Counted from the stretch's first letter, positions 37,342-45,598 are shown. The stretch: DNA of 64,000 bases from an uncultured Prevotella sp. (GCA_937922435.1 CAKZVT010000030.1:79908-143907), one strand, 5' to 3'. Notes: a model not told the origin generated them from the letters alone. Program-made: numbers and translations.

Positions 37342-38136
37342 ATGGAAGATATGAGACGGATAAATGACATAAAGGAACTACGCGGCGTGCAGCTCGGCAT
37401 ACTTGACGACATCCACGCTTTTTGCACGGCCTGCGGCCTGCGTTACTTCCTGGCGTGCGGCACGCTTATCGGAGCCGTGCGCCACAAGGGGTACATCCCT
37501 TGGGACGACGATGTAGACCTGTACATGCCGCGCGAGGACTACGAACGCTTCATCAGCACGTTCAAGAGCGCGTCGGGCAATTGCCGCGTGCTCGACCCGA
37601 AGAGGGAGAAGCACTACATGTACACCTTCGCCAAGGTGGTGGATACGCGCACGCTGCTTGTAGAACCCGAGAACGAGGGATACCGCATCGGGGTCTACGT
37701 CGACGTGTTCCCGGTCGACTATGTGACCGACGACAAGGCCGGGCAGCGCCGACTGTTCAAGCGCAAGCGGCTGCTGTATAAGATAAGAAGGTGCAAGAAG
37801 TCGAAAAACGTTTACCTGAAGTCGGCCCTTGCATTCTGGTGCTACCGCCTGCTGCCCGTCTCCGTGGGCATGCTCGACCGTCTGCTGCGCCGCATGACGG
37901 TGCGCCGCGAGCCTACGTCGACCGTTGCCAACCTGTCTGAAGCCGGTCCTGCGGCACGCTCGTGGATGCCTGCCGCCGATATAGAGGGCAGCGTCGACAT
38001 ACTGTTTGAGGGACGGATGTACAAGACTATGGTAGGTTACGAGGATTACCTGCGCCGTACATACGGCGACTACATGAAGCTGCCGCCCGTAGAGCAGCGC
38101 GTCACCCACACCTTCGAGGCGTACTGGCTGGATTAG
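37342..38136 (+). CDS. licD: LicD family phosphotransferase
   Basis: A 264-residue protein from the ATG at 37342 (37351 is an alternative). It contains the LicD core GTLIGAVRHKGYIPWDDDVD (about residues 45-64) with the catalytic Asp cluster, and YVDVFPVDYV further on. LicD proteins transfer phosphocholine or other CDP-activated phospho-alcohols onto surface sugars. It is convergent, with a 3-bp gap, with an opine-dehydrogenase-like gene, and close to a fused nucleotidyltransferase/PLP enzyme that could make its activated donor. The link is inference from proximity. Confidence 0.9.
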   Translation: MEDMRRINDIKELRGVQLGILDDIHAFCTACGLRYFLACGTLIGAVRHKGYIPWDDDVDLYMPREDYERFISTFKSASGNCRVLDPKREKHYMYTFAKVVDTRTLLVEPENEGYRIGVYVDVFPVDYVTDDKAGQRRLFKRKRLLYKIRRCKKSKNVYLKSALAFWCYRLLPVSVGMLDRLLRRMTVRREPTSTVANLSEAGPAARSWMPAADIEGSVDILFEGRMYKTMVGYEDYLRRTYGDYMKLPPVEQRVTHTFEAYWLD

Positions 38137-38139
38137 CGT

Positions 38140-39159
38140 TCAACGCCTTCCGTCCTGTCGGACGAAAGACATGCCCCATTCATAGACCTTGTCAATGACC
38201 GGCACAGGCACGCCTTTGTCGTGAGCCAGGCGGTGTATGATGCCCAGTCCGTAGGGAAAGTCCTCCGTGAAATAGCGGCTGTTGAAGTCGGGAACGTAGC
38301 CTCTGCCGTGTTCGGCCATCGGTGCAGGTATGCCCTTGAACGCCTTGATGGAGCGCAGCTTGGCGGCAAGCGATGCGTCGTCGCTGCTCTCGTAATAGTC
38401 GAGTACGGTCGGTATGCAGCCACGTCTTACGGGCAGTGTGCCGAGAAGTGCCTGCAGCTCGCCGTCCATGGCGATGTAAAGGCGTGCCGCCTGCTCGTCC
38501 CATTCTTCGTAGAACATCGGCACGCGGCTGTACACCGTGCCTTCGCGCCATCCGCTCCACAGGCTGTACAGGCGCGCAGGGTGCAGCAACGGGTTGCTGT
38601 TCGTCAGGCTTACTTCGTACATGTTGCCGGCCAACCGCACTGGAGTGGCCAGCATCCGCTCCATTTCCTGCCTGAAACTTTCCGTTTCCTTGATGCCTTC
38701 CACGCCCATGCACAGCTCCTTCTTGTATCCGAGCAGTGACGCGCGGCGGCCGTATTCGGTGGTGCGTGCGATGAAAGGCACGCGCTGGAAGCCGAACAGC
38801 GGTGTGCCGGCAGGCAGCCGTTTGCGTGCCTCGAAGTAGAAACCCGTGCTCGACACCACGCTGCCTACTGCAGTGCCGCTGTCCAAATACGGGCGTATTT
38901 CGTCGAGTGTGGAGCCGATTGACCACCCCGGAAGGCACATTATAACAGTATCGCAGCCTGCCACAACGTCGGCCGGACGCGACGAAACGCGCGCCAGGAG
39001 GCCGGTAAGAGCGGCGCCGTCGGGCGTGTCAATGGTTATGGCTGGCTGCCAACGTTCCGGCCTTCGGGTAAGAATCCTTACCTCGTCGGCTTCCCTTGAG
39101 GCTATGAAGCCTGCCATGACGTGCCCCAGGTTGCCGCCTCCGCAAATGCAAATCTTCAT
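38140..39159 (-). CDS. NAD(P)-binding octopine/nopaline dehydrogenase family protein
   Basis: A 339-residue cytoplasmic protein. The N-terminal Rossmann fold has GGGNLGHVMAGF (residues 7-18) and TVIMCLPGWSIGS. The C-terminal helical domain (from about 180) contains NSNPLLHPARLYSLW, where the NxxxHP pattern typical of octopine dehydrogenase-like domains includes the catalytic His. Family members reductively join an amino acid and a keto acid, or oxidise related compounds. It begins 28 bp after the stop of the fused gene on the same strand, so the two form an operon. The substrate is unknown; a glycan-linked or free aminoalkyl compound is a guess. Confidence 0.87.
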   Translation of the reverse strand: MKICICGGGNLGHVMAGFIASREADEVRILTRRPERWQPAITIDTPDGAALTGLLARVSSRPADVVAGCDTVIMCLPGWSIGSTLDEIRPYLDSGTAVGSVVSSTGFYFEARKRLPAGTPLFGFQRVPFIARTTEYGRRASLLGYKKELCMGVEGIKETESFRQEMERMLATPVRLAGNMYEVSLTNSNPLLHPARLYSLWSGWREGTVYSRVPMFYEEWDEQAARLYIAMDGELQALLGTLPVRRGCIPTVLDYYESSDDASLAAKLRSIKAFKGIPAPMAEHGRGYVPDFNSRYFTEDFPYGLGIIHRLAHDKGVPVPVIDKVYEWGMSFVRQDGRR

Positions 39160-39187
39160 ATAATATAATGTGAAATGGCGTGAGCCG

Positions 39188-40999
39188 TCATAGTGAAAGC
39201 AGCGCGTCGACGAGGCGGTCGTTGTCGGCCGTGCCGCGCACTGACACCCTGATGAAGTTGAGTCCGCGCATTCCGGTCTTCGTGTCGCAGTCTTTAATCA
39301 TTATGTTGAACTGCGCGAGCAGTATTTTCGACAGCTCGTGCGACGTGAAGCGGCCTGTTATGGCGCAGCAGAAGTAGTTTGCCTGCGATGGAAGCACCCT
39401 CAGCCAGCTTACCTCTTGCAGCCGTTTGCGGAAGCGTGCGCGCTCTATGACGAACTTGCGGCAGGCTTCACGGTAGGCGGCCTGGTACTTGTTGAATATC
39501 TGCATGTAAAATTCTGCGAACGAGTTGATGTTCCAGATGCTTACGTCTTTCTTTATCCTGTCTATCAGCTGGCCGTCGGCCGACGCGAGTATGCCAAGCC
39601 GCAGCCCCGGCACTCCGAACGACTTGGATATGCTCTTGACGACGACGAGGTTGGGATTGGCCGCGAGCACGGCGTCGTCGAGCAGCGTGTTGTGCTCGAA
39701 GTCGTCGCTGAAGTCGACAAACGACTCGTCCACTACGAGCGTCACTCCGCGTTCTCCGCACCACCGGCAGAGGCGCTTCACGTCGTCTGTGGGTATGAAG
39801 TTGCCCGTAGGGTTGTCGGGATTGATTAGCAGCAGGCGGCTGATGTCCTTGCCGTCGAAGTGCTCCATGAGGTCGTCGGCGGTGTAGCTGAAGTCGGCGT
39901 TGCGCGGAGTGAAGGCTACGATGCCGTCCTTGTCGAGGCGGTTGGGGTATTCCTCGAACGTGGGGTAGACCACTCCCGTCTTGCCGTCGGCGTGCTCCAT
40001 GAGGCTCTTGATTAGCTCCGCCGCGCCGTTGCCGGCCACGATGTGCCGTCCGGCGACGCCGAAGCACTTGCCTGCCAGCATCGAGTTGACGTACATGCCT
40101 GAAGGATATTCGGTGAGCAGGGTGTCGAAGTTGGCCTTCATCTCGGCCTTCATCTGCTCTGTAGGGAAGTAGGGGTTTACCAGGTAGCAGAAGTCTGTCA
40201 TCTTGGGGAAGCGCCAGTGCCCTCCGTAGCGGAAGTTGTAGCGGCGCAGCATCTCCTCGCCTTCGGCGAAGATGGTCTCCGCTATGTCAAGGTCTTGCAC
40301 GTCGTCAATCTCGTACCACTTCTCCGTCCCTACGGGAAGAGCCTTCAGGTCGCTGTTGTCGAGCAGCGTTATGACGCGCAGCACCTGCTCGTAATACTCG
40401 TTGTTGCCCAGCGCCTTGCAGTATGCGTCGAGGAAAGGCACGTACTTGTTGGCCGAGAACGAGCGGCTGAACTTGTATATGTTGACCGTCTTGTAGTAAT
40501 GTTCCGTGTCCTCGAAGCGGAACGCTTTTTTGGGCACGAAGTTCACAATGTTGCGCTCTTCGTCAATCCTTACCATCGTGCCGTCCATCCACGACTCGTA
40601 CTTAGCCACCAAAGCCACGTTGGGATGGCTGTCTTCGAGGGCCAAGGGCAGCATCCTGTCGGAGAATATGAGGTCTGATTCAATCAGCAGCGTGTCGTCC
40701 TCGCACAGCTTGTCCTTGGCAAGCCACAGCGAGTATATGTTGTTGGTGCGGTCGTACACGGGGTTGTCTACATACTCGATGGCGAGCTTTCCGCCATGCG
40801 TGGCGTCGATGTGGGCCTTCAGTTCGCCGCCCTTGTAACCCGTCACAATGACGACACGGTTCAGTCCGAGCCGCGAGAGCTGCTCCAGCGTGCGGTCGAT
40901 GAGCCTCACGCCGTTCACCTTTACCATGCACTTGGTGTTGTCCCTGGTGTAGTCGCCGAGCCTGCGGCCCATCCCGGCCGCCAGTATTATTGCCTGCAT
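39188..40999 (-). CDS. Fused sugar-type nucleotidyltransferase and PLP-dependent aminotransferase/decarboxylase
   Basis: A 603-residue two-domain protein. Residues 1 to about 245 form a LicC-like nucleotidyltransferase with ILAAGMGRRLGDYT, TKCMVKVNG, YDRTNNIYSLWLAKD and LIESDLIF. Residues about 255-603 form a fold-type I PLP enzyme of the HisC/CobD group with NPDNPTGNF, VVDESFVDFS and the lysine in SISKSFGVPGLRLG (about residue 457). DESFVDF is closer to CobD-type phosphate decarboxylases than to HisC, but this is weak. A fusion could make an aminoalkyl phosphate and activate it as a CDP derivative for LicD nearby. Promoter TATCTTTG is at 41062-41069. Confidence 0.9.
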   Translation of the reverse strand: MQAIILAAGMGRRLGDYTRDNTKCMVKVNGVRLIDRTLEQLSRLGLNRVVIVTGYKGGELKAHIDATHGGKLAIEYVDNPVYDRTNNIYSLWLAKDKLCEDDTLLIESDLIFSDRMLPLALEDSHPNVALVAKYESWMDGTMVRIDEERNIVNFVPKKAFRFEDTEHYYKTVNIYKFSRSFSANKYVPFLDAYCKALGNNEYYEQVLRVITLLDNSDLKALPVGTEKWYEIDDVQDLDIAETIFAEGEEMLRRYNFRYGGHWRFPKMTDFCYLVNPYFPTEQMKAEMKANFDTLLTEYPSGMYVNSMLAGKCFGVAGRHIVAGNGAAELIKSLMEHADGKTGVVYPTFEEYPNRLDKDGIVAFTPRNADFSYTADDLMEHFDGKDISRLLLINPDNPTGNFIPTDDVKRLCRWCGERGVTLVVDESFVDFSDDFEHNTLLDDAVLAANPNLVVVKSISKSFGVPGLRLGILASADGQLIDRIKKDVSIWNINSFAEFYMQIFNKYQAAYREACRKFVIERARFRKRLQEVSWLRVLPSQANYFCCAITGRFTSHELSKILLAQFNIMIKDCDTKTGMRGLNFIRVSVRGTADNDRLVDALLSL

Positions 41000-41061
41000 A
41001 ATGGTTGGTTGTTTGCCGCCGCGTGTCCGTCCGTAGGGCGGCGCGGCTGTTGTTACAAGTG

Positions 41062-41069
41062 CAAAGATA
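41062..41069 (-). promoter_or_regulatory. -7 box of the fused gene
   Basis: TATCTTTG on the minus strand, about 63 bp upstream of the start at 40999. No clear -33 box. Confidence 0.5.
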
Positions 41070-41172
41070 CTTATTTTTACCGTTATAACGCATTGCCGGC
41101 GTTAAAAGTTTCGGTCGGCCGCGGTGCCGCCGGCCGCCGGTAGGATTGCCGTACCGTGTCGGGCGTTTTGCA

Positions 41173-41251
41173 AAAGGTGGCCTTTTACAACGCAAAAGGC
41201 CACCTTTTGGAGTGTAAAAGACGGTCTTTCGCATTGTAAAAGACGGCCTTT
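41173..41251. repeat. 22-bp phased palindromic array, 4 units (array 8)
   Basis: Cores start at 41173, 41195, 41217 and 41239, exactly 22 bp apart. The first two units together form a perfect hairpin (AAAAGGTGGCCTTTT with AAAAGGCCACCTTTT). Confidence 0.92.
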
Positions 41252-41303
41252 TGCGCAGCCCTTTGTTTACGGGCGTTTCACGGGGGATGTGTTTTTAGTT
41301 GAG

Positions 41304-41400
41304 GATTGAGAGTTGAGAATGGAGAATTGTGATTACCATTGACGCTTGAAAGCCGGTAGGGGTAATCATAATTCTCCATTCTCAACTCTCCATTCTCAAT
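41304..41400. repeat. Inverted repeat of the GAGAATGGAGAAT/GATTACC type, copy 1
   Basis: The left arm (about 41311-41337, AGTTGAGAATGGAGAATT then GTGATTACC) pairs with 41361-41388. The loop contains GCTTGAAAGCCGGTAGG. A second copy with 41-bp arms is at 45599-45702. Confidence 0.85.
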
Positions 41401-41417
41401 CCGCTTGCCTTGCAAGT

Positions 41418-41609
41418 GCAAAAAGAATGCGCCGCAACTCTTCACGAGCTGCGGCGCATCAAAAATATGTTTAACTAAAAAACCTTTTCGATTCGAAAGA
41501 CAGCCTCACGGCTCCCTTTGTCATCCTAAATAATCATGAAAACTTTACCTTAAACTAATACTATTTACTAACCTAAACAATTTATTAACCTTTTGACGAT
41601 GCAAAGGTA
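41418..41609 (-). ncRNA. Candidate small RNA or micro-ORF transcript
   Basis: The minus strand has a full promoter (TTG 41632-41630, 20 bp, TACCTTTG 41609-41602) and about 150 bp later a strong terminator: GC-rich arms 41459-41446 and 41440-41427 followed by TTCTTTTTG. The transcript would be about 170-180 nt. It contains a 17-codon open frame (41524-41471, MTKGAVRLSFESKRFFS), without a clear ribosome-binding site. No named Rfam family is recognised. The promoter of the downstream fused gene is separate (41062-41069), so this is an independent unit rather than its leader. Confidence 0.6.
41471..41524 (-). CDS. Possible 17-residue micro-protein or leader peptide
   Basis: The frame begins at ATG 41524 and ends with TAA at 41473-41471, encoding MTKGAVRLSFESKRFFS, a basic and aromatic peptide. 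It lies inside the candidate small transcript, just before its terminator, in the position of an attenuator leader peptide. No strong ribosome-binding site is visible, which is common in this phylum. It may be non-functional. Confidence 0.3.
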   Translation of the reverse strand: MTKGAVRLSFESKRFFS

Positions 41610-41632
41610 CAACGAAAATGCGTCCGTGTCAA
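41602..41632 (-). promoter_or_regulatory. Promoter of the candidate small RNA
   Basis: Minus strand: TTG (41632-41630), a 20-bp spacer, TACCTTTG (41609-41602). Close to the consensus. Confidence 0.72.
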
Positions 41633-41723
41633 TACTTTCATGTGTGTTTTTGATATCTTAACAGCTTTTCTTGATACAAATCAATAACTTGTGTGCGCAA
41701 ACAGCGATTAAAATGCCCTGATA

Positions 41724-41755
41724 TTTGGAAAAATGCGTTATTTGTTTTACTTTTG
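41724..41755 (+). promoter_or_regulatory. Promoter of the GT4-GT2 pair
   Basis: TTTG (41724-41727), a 20-bp spacer, TACTTTTG (41748-41755): a perfect match to the Bacteroidetes consensus, about 30 bp before the start codon. The 41000-41785 spacer otherwise holds array 8, an inverted repeat and the candidate small RNA. Confidence 0.82.
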
Positions 41756-41785
41756 CGTAAGTTTAGGATAATGACTTGACATACG

Positions 41786-43063
41786 ATGCGTGTACTTATT
41801 GTAAATACAAGCGAGAACGTTGGCGGAGCGGCGGTAGCCGCAGGCCGCCTGGTCGACGCGCTGAACAACAACGGCGTGAAGGCCAAGATGATGGTGCGCG
41901 ACAAGACTACCGACAGCCTTACCGTAGCCTCGGCCGGCGGCAGGCTGCGGCGCAAGTGGGCGTTCCTGTGGGAACGCTGGTGCGTGTTCTGCCACCTCGG
42001 TTTCTCGCGTAAGAACCTTTTTGCCATAGACATAGCCAACGCCGGCGTAGACATCACCAAAACGCGCGAGTTCAAGGAGGCCGACATCGTGCACCTGCAT
42101 TGGGTAAACCAAGGCATGCTTTCGCTCCGCACGCTCGGCAAAATCCTCGATTCGGGCAAGCCGGTAGTGTGGACTCTGCACGACATGTGGCCCGCTACGG
42201 CCATCTGCCATTATCCGCGCGGGTGTAGGTCGTACGCCACGCAGGGCTGCGCCAACTGCCAGCTGCTGCCCGGTCATGGCTCCGGCCGCGACCTGTCGCA
42301 CCGTGTATGGCGTAAGAAGGAGCGCATCTGGTCGTCGCACAACATCGTCTTCGTGGCCTGTAGCCGGTGGCTCGCCTCTGCGGTGAAGGGCAGCCGGCTG
42401 CTTACAGGCAAGCAGGTGGTGAGCATTCCCAATGCAATCGACATGCGCGAGTTCCGCCCCGGCGACAAGGCCGAAGCCCGTATGCGCCTGTCTTTGCCGC
42501 TCGACAAGAAGCTCGTGCTCTTCGTCTCGCAGCGCATCACCGACGAGCGCAAGGGCATGGATTACCTGCTCGGAGCCTATGACAGGCTCGTCAAGGCGTG
42601 TCCGCAGGTCAAGGACGACACGGCTGTGGTAATCCTCGGAGGCAAGTCGGAAGAGTTTGCAGGGCGTCTGCCTGTGCCCGTATATCCGCTTGGCTTTGTT
42701 AGCACCACTGAAAAGATAATAGATGTGTATAATTCGGTCGACTTGTTCGTGCTCCCTTCGCTTGAAGACAACCTGCCCAACACCATCATGGAGGCCATGG
42801 CCTGCGGCGTTCCGTGCGTAGGTTTCAACGTAGGCGGCATACCGGAGATGATTGACCACCGCAAGAACGGCTACGTAGCGGCGTACAAGAGCGCCGAAGA
42901 CCTGGCCGAAGGGATGCGTTGGGTATTGCAGGAGGCCGACTATGACGGGCTTTCGCGTGCCGCAGTGCGCAAGGTTTCGGTGTCATATTCGCAGCAGAGC
43001 GTGGCAATGAAGTACATTGAAGTTTACAACCAAGCCCTTGCTTACAGGCATTACAGGTTATGA
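41786..43063 (+). CDS. Glycosyltransferase family 4
   Basis: A 425-residue GT-B protein. It opens with MRVLIVNTSENVGGAAVAAGRL and has VHLHWVNQGMLS and TLHDMWPATAICHYPRGC, typical of Bacteroidetes GT4 proteins with a Cys-rich insertion (CRSYATQGCANC). The donor-binding half contains LFVSQRITDERKGMDYLL and the E-x7-E motif in EDNLPNTIMEAMACGVPCV. It is a retaining transferase for surface polysaccharide. Its stop overlaps the start of a GT2 gene by 4 bp (43060-43063), so the two act in one pathway. It has the best promoter of the window. Confidence 0.93.
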   Translation: MRVLIVNTSENVGGAAVAAGRLVDALNNNGVKAKMMVRDKTTDSLTVASAGGRLRRKWAFLWERWCVFCHLGFSRKNLFAIDIANAGVDITKTREFKEADIVHLHWVNQGMLSLRTLGKILDSGKPVVWTLHDMWPATAICHYPRGCRSYATQGCANCQLLPGHGSGRDLSHRVWRKKERIWSSHNIVFVACSRWLASAVKGSRLLTGKQVVSIPNAIDMREFRPGDKAEARMRLSLPLDKKLVLFVSQRITDERKGMDYLLGAYDRLVKACPQVKDDTAVVILGGKSEEFAGRLPVPVYPLGFVSTTEKIIDVYNSVDLFVLPSLEDNLPNTIMEAMACGVPCVGFNVGGIPEMIDHRKNGYVAAYKSAEDLAEGMRWVLQEADYDGLSRAAVRKVSVSYSQQSVAMKYIEVYNQALAYRHYRL

Positions 43064-43863
43064 TAAGGTTCACAATTGTCACCATTACGTACAACGCCGC
43101 CCCCGTGTTTATGCGCACGGCGGATAGCGTTCTCGGCCAGACGTACCGCGATGTGGAGCACATCATCGTGGACGGGGCGTCAAGTGACGGCACTGCCGAC
43201 ATGGCCTTGGCATACAAGCGGCGGTCTGACGAGGCTGCGAACGGCCATGAGGTGCGCGTCGTTTCAGAACCCGACAAGGGGCTGTACGATGCCATGAACA
43301 AGGGGCTTCGCCTCGCAACGGGCGACTATGTATGCTTTCTCAACGCCGGAGACTTCTTCCCTGACGCGTCAACCCTTCACCTTATATATAATAATGCGCG
43401 GCTTGGCAGCTATGAAAACGACAGGAGCGGCATGCCTGCCGTGCTCTATGGAGACACCGATTTGGTAGATGACGAGGGGCGGTTCGTGGCCCGTCGCCGC
43501 CTTGCTCCGCCCGAAAGGCTTACTTGGAGGTCGTTCCGCATGGGCATGCTGGTGTGCCATCAGGCTTTCTACGCACGTCTCGACATCGCCCGGCGCACGC
43601 CTTACGACCTGCGTTACCGCTTCTCCGCCGACGTGGACTGGTGCATACGGGTGATGAAGGAGGCGTCGCGCATGTCGCTGCCGTTGGCCAACGTCCATGC
43701 AACCGTGGCCTGCTACCAGCGCGAGGGGCAGACAACCAAGAACCACCGGGCATCGCTCCGCGAGCGTTTCGACGTGATGCGACGCCACTATGGGCTGCCG
43801 GTCACGCTGGCAATGCACGCCTGGTTCGTGGTGAGAGGTGTGCTGAAGCGTGGCCGACGATGA
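43060..43863 (+). CDS. Glycosyltransferase family 2
   Basis: A 267-residue GT-A protein, translationally coupled to the preceding GT4 gene through an ATGA overlap. Motifs: RFTIVTITYNAAPVF at the N-terminus, HIIVDGASSDGT (about 34-45), NKGLRLATGDYVCFLNAGD (about 81-99) where the DXD is replaced by NAGD, as in WcaA-like subgroups, and the acceptor region FSADVDWCIRV. It probably adds a sugar to the same glycan as its partner. Donor and linkage cannot be read from the sequence. Confidence 0.92.
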   Translation: MIRFTIVTITYNAAPVFMRTADSVLGQTYRDVEHIIVDGASSDGTADMALAYKRRSDEAANGHEVRVVSEPDKGLYDAMNKGLRLATGDYVCFLNAGDFFPDASTLHLIYNNARLGSYENDRSGMPAVLYGDTDLVDDEGRFVARRRLAPPERLTWRSFRMGMLVCHQAFYARLDIARRTPYDLRYRFSADVDWCIRVMKEASRMSLPLANVHATVACYQREGQTTKNHRASLRERFDVMRRHYGLPVTLAMHAWFVVRGVLKRGRR

Positions 43864-43902
43864 TGGCTTTCATCCTAATTTACAATTAAATAACTAAAAT
43901 TA

Positions 43903-43935
43903 TTTGGCTATTTGCGGCTTTATTCCCTATTTTTG
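43903..43935 (+). promoter_or_regulatory. Promoter of the Cys/His-rich small protein gene
   Basis: TTTG (43903-43906), a 21-bp spacer, TATTTTTG (43928-43935). A purine-rich AAAAAGGAGG precedes the start codon, one of the few clear ribosome-binding sites here. Confidence 0.75.
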
Positions 43936-43978
43936 CCGTTGTAAACAAATACGAGTAAAAACATAAAAAGGAGGCAAT

Positions 43979-44341
43979 ATGAAGAAGTTTGTAGTCAGTT
44001 TGGCCTTGCTCGGGCTGTTCAGCGTCGGCACGATGGCTTTCATCGGTCATGACGGCGACGAGCCGCCTGCGCGTCAGACGGAGCAAAGGCGCGGCCATTG
44101 CGGCTGGCATGACGATTGCGACGGCCGTCACCGCCACCACCGCAGGGGTGGATGTTGCGGCGATTACCGCAGGAATGACTGCCGCAAGGACGACAGGTGC
44201 TGCGGCGAAAGGTACGGATGCGGTGCTTGCCGGTACAATCGTTGCACGGTGGACGGATGCCACGAGCGCGGCGAGTTGTGCCCGGAGTGTGCCGAATGGT
44301 GCGACAACCACAGGCGCGACGATGTTTATAAGCGTAAGTAA
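43979..44341 (+). CDS. Small secreted Cys/His-rich protein
   Basis: A 120-residue protein of unknown family. A signal peptide (MKKFVVSLALLGLFSVGTMA) is followed by a mature part of about 100 residues with about 15 cysteines and many His, Asp and Arg residues: GHCGWHDDCDGRHRHHRRGG, CCGDYRRNDC, DRCCGERYGCGAC and CPECAEWC. It could bind metal ions or be disulfide-rich, which is inference. Its own promoter, a clear ribosome-binding site and a tight terminator make it a well-defined monocistronic gene. Two other open frames cover the same DNA, but they lack these signals. Confidence 0.78.
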   Translation: MKKFVVSLALLGLFSVGTMAFIGHDGDEPPARQTEQRRGHCGWHDDCDGRHRHHRRGGCCGDYRRNDCRKDDRCCGERYGCGACRYNRCTVDGCHERGELCPECAEWCDNHRRDDVYKRK

Positions 44342-44344
44342 ACG

Positions 44345-44376
44345 AAAGGAGTTATCACGAAGATAACTCCTTTTTT
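44345..44376 (+). terminator. Rho-independent terminator of the small protein gene
   Basis: Arms 44345-44356 and 44362-44373 (AAAGGAGTTATC / GATAACTCCTTT) with a 5-base loop and a T-run; the hairpin starts 3 bp after the stop codon. Confidence 0.9.
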
Positions 44377-44390
44377 CATGTTGTCGGTTT

Positions 44391-44432
44391 GTAAAAAGGC
44401 AGGCGGCTGTCAGCTCACGCTGGCAGCCGCCT
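44391..44432 (-). terminator. Rho-independent terminator of the M23 peptidase gene
   Basis: On the minus strand, arms 44432-44419 and 44414-44401 (AGGCGGCTGCCAGC type, one G-U pair) are followed by a CCTTTTTAC tract at 44400-44391. Confidence 0.85.
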
Positions 44433-44455
44433 TGACAATTTATTGACTTTAACAA

Positions 44456-45400
44456 TTATGAGTATCTTAGGATTTGTCCGGGACGTATGCGCATCCTCTT
44501 GCTTATGTGGTTGAGTTTGCACAGTTTGTCGACCGTAGTGCCGCGCTTCTTGGCAATCGAACTGAGTGTCTCGCCGCGCTTTACCTTGTGGTAGAGCACG
44601 TCGCCTCCACGTTTCGTCGACTTCTTTGAAGCCTTGCTGCCGCTGCTGCTGCCGGTAGAAGCCTCTGCCATGTCGCTGTTCTTGCCTGCGCGCTTGTTTG
44701 CAAGTACAGACTCACTTTGGTACGTATCCTTGTGGAACATGTACGTGTCGGCAGTCACGTCCTGGTTCTTGAAGTCGAACATCAGCGCCGGATTGAGCGC
44801 CACTCCGCACAGGCGTGTCTCGAAGTGCAGGTGGGAGCCGGTGCTGCGGCCCGTGTTTCCGCCGAGTCCGATGGGGTCTCCGGCCCTTACCATCTGGTCT
44901 TCCTTGACCAAGTGCTTGGACATGTGGCCGTATATTGTCTCCAGTCCGTTGTGGTGGCGTATCACAACGTAGTTGCCGTAGCCTCTGGGTTCGTATTTGA
45001 CGATGCGCACCTTGCCGCTGAATGCCGCGCGTATGGTGTCGCCGATGTACACTTTCACGTCGATGCCCTTGTGCATCCTGCCCCAGCGGCGGCCGAAGTT
45101 GGATGTTATTACGCGGCTCGTGGTGGGCATGCAAAAGTGTTTCAGGTTGATGAGGAACGAGTCGGGCAGCTCCGTCGCCTTGTGTGCGTACTTGTTGCTC
45201 CACTCCTTGTATAGCTGTGCCGACGGCGAGCCGGCCTGTTCTTTGTCGATAAGCCTGCGCAGTGCGATGGTGTCCACTGCCTTCATCTTCTTGTCTATCG
45301 GAGCCTGTCGGGCCAAGAGGTCTTGTGCGGTGGCTGTCGCCGCCGTCATGGCAAGAAAGGCTGTAATTGCTAATGTCTTAAATGTTCTTCTCAAATACAT
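44456..45400 (-). CDS. M23 family metallopeptidase with C-terminal LysM
   Basis: A 314-residue secreted protein with a signal peptide (ending ATATAQ, about residue 26). The M23 (LytM) zinc site is RMHKGIDVKV (His and Asp, about 110-117) and GSHLHFET (HxH, about 190-195), with GNYVVIRHHNGLETIYGHM between them. Both zinc-binding motifs are intact, so it is probably an active peptidoglycan endopeptidase or an EnvC-like factor. A Ser/Lys-rich linker leads to a LysM domain (YHKVKRGETLSSIAKKRGTT, about 268-287) that binds glycan strands. It has a -7 box TATCTTTG at 45502-45509 on the minus strand. Confidence 0.93.
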   Translation of the reverse strand: MYLRRTFKTLAITAFLAMTAATATAQDLLARQAPIDKKMKAVDTIALRRLIDKEQAGSPSAQLYKEWSNKYAHKATELPDSFLINLKHFCMPTTSRVITSNFGRRWGRMHKGIDVKVYIGDTIRAAFSGKVRIVKYEPRGYGNYVVIRHHNGLETIYGHMSKHLVKEDQMVRAGDPIGLGGNTGRSTGSHLHFETRLCGVALNPALMFDFKNQDVTADTYMFHKDTYQSESVLANKRAGKNSDMAEASTGSSSGSKASKKSTKRGGDVLYHKVKRGETLSSIAKKRGTTVDKLCKLNHISKRMRIRPGQILRYS

Positions 45401-45598
45401 GGTTTAATGTTGTCGATTCATTCATCGGTTCCGGCAAGTGTCGGCACCGCAGTGCGGCCTGTTTTTCAAATATGAAATACCGCTTTGTTATAAAAACGTT
45501 GCAAAGATACGAAAAAATACTGTACGGTGTATTACACGTTAACAACTTTATCGACCTTTTAACATAGAAGGAACGTTCATGGCTTGGTGTTTGATTTA

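Noticed and set aside
39188..40999. The fused gene as a known phosphonate (2-aminoethylphosphonate) cytidylyltransferase-transaminase.
   Set aside because: The PLP domain is of the class I/II HisC/CobD type rather than the class V PhnW type, and no PEP mutase or phosphonopyruvate decarboxylase gene is in the window.
44049..44366. An alternative + frame and a long minus frame (43886-44455) over the Cys-rich gene.
   Set aside because: They have no promoter, signal peptide or ribosome-binding site and are Ala/Thr-rich, as expected for shadow frames of a Cys/Arg-rich gene.
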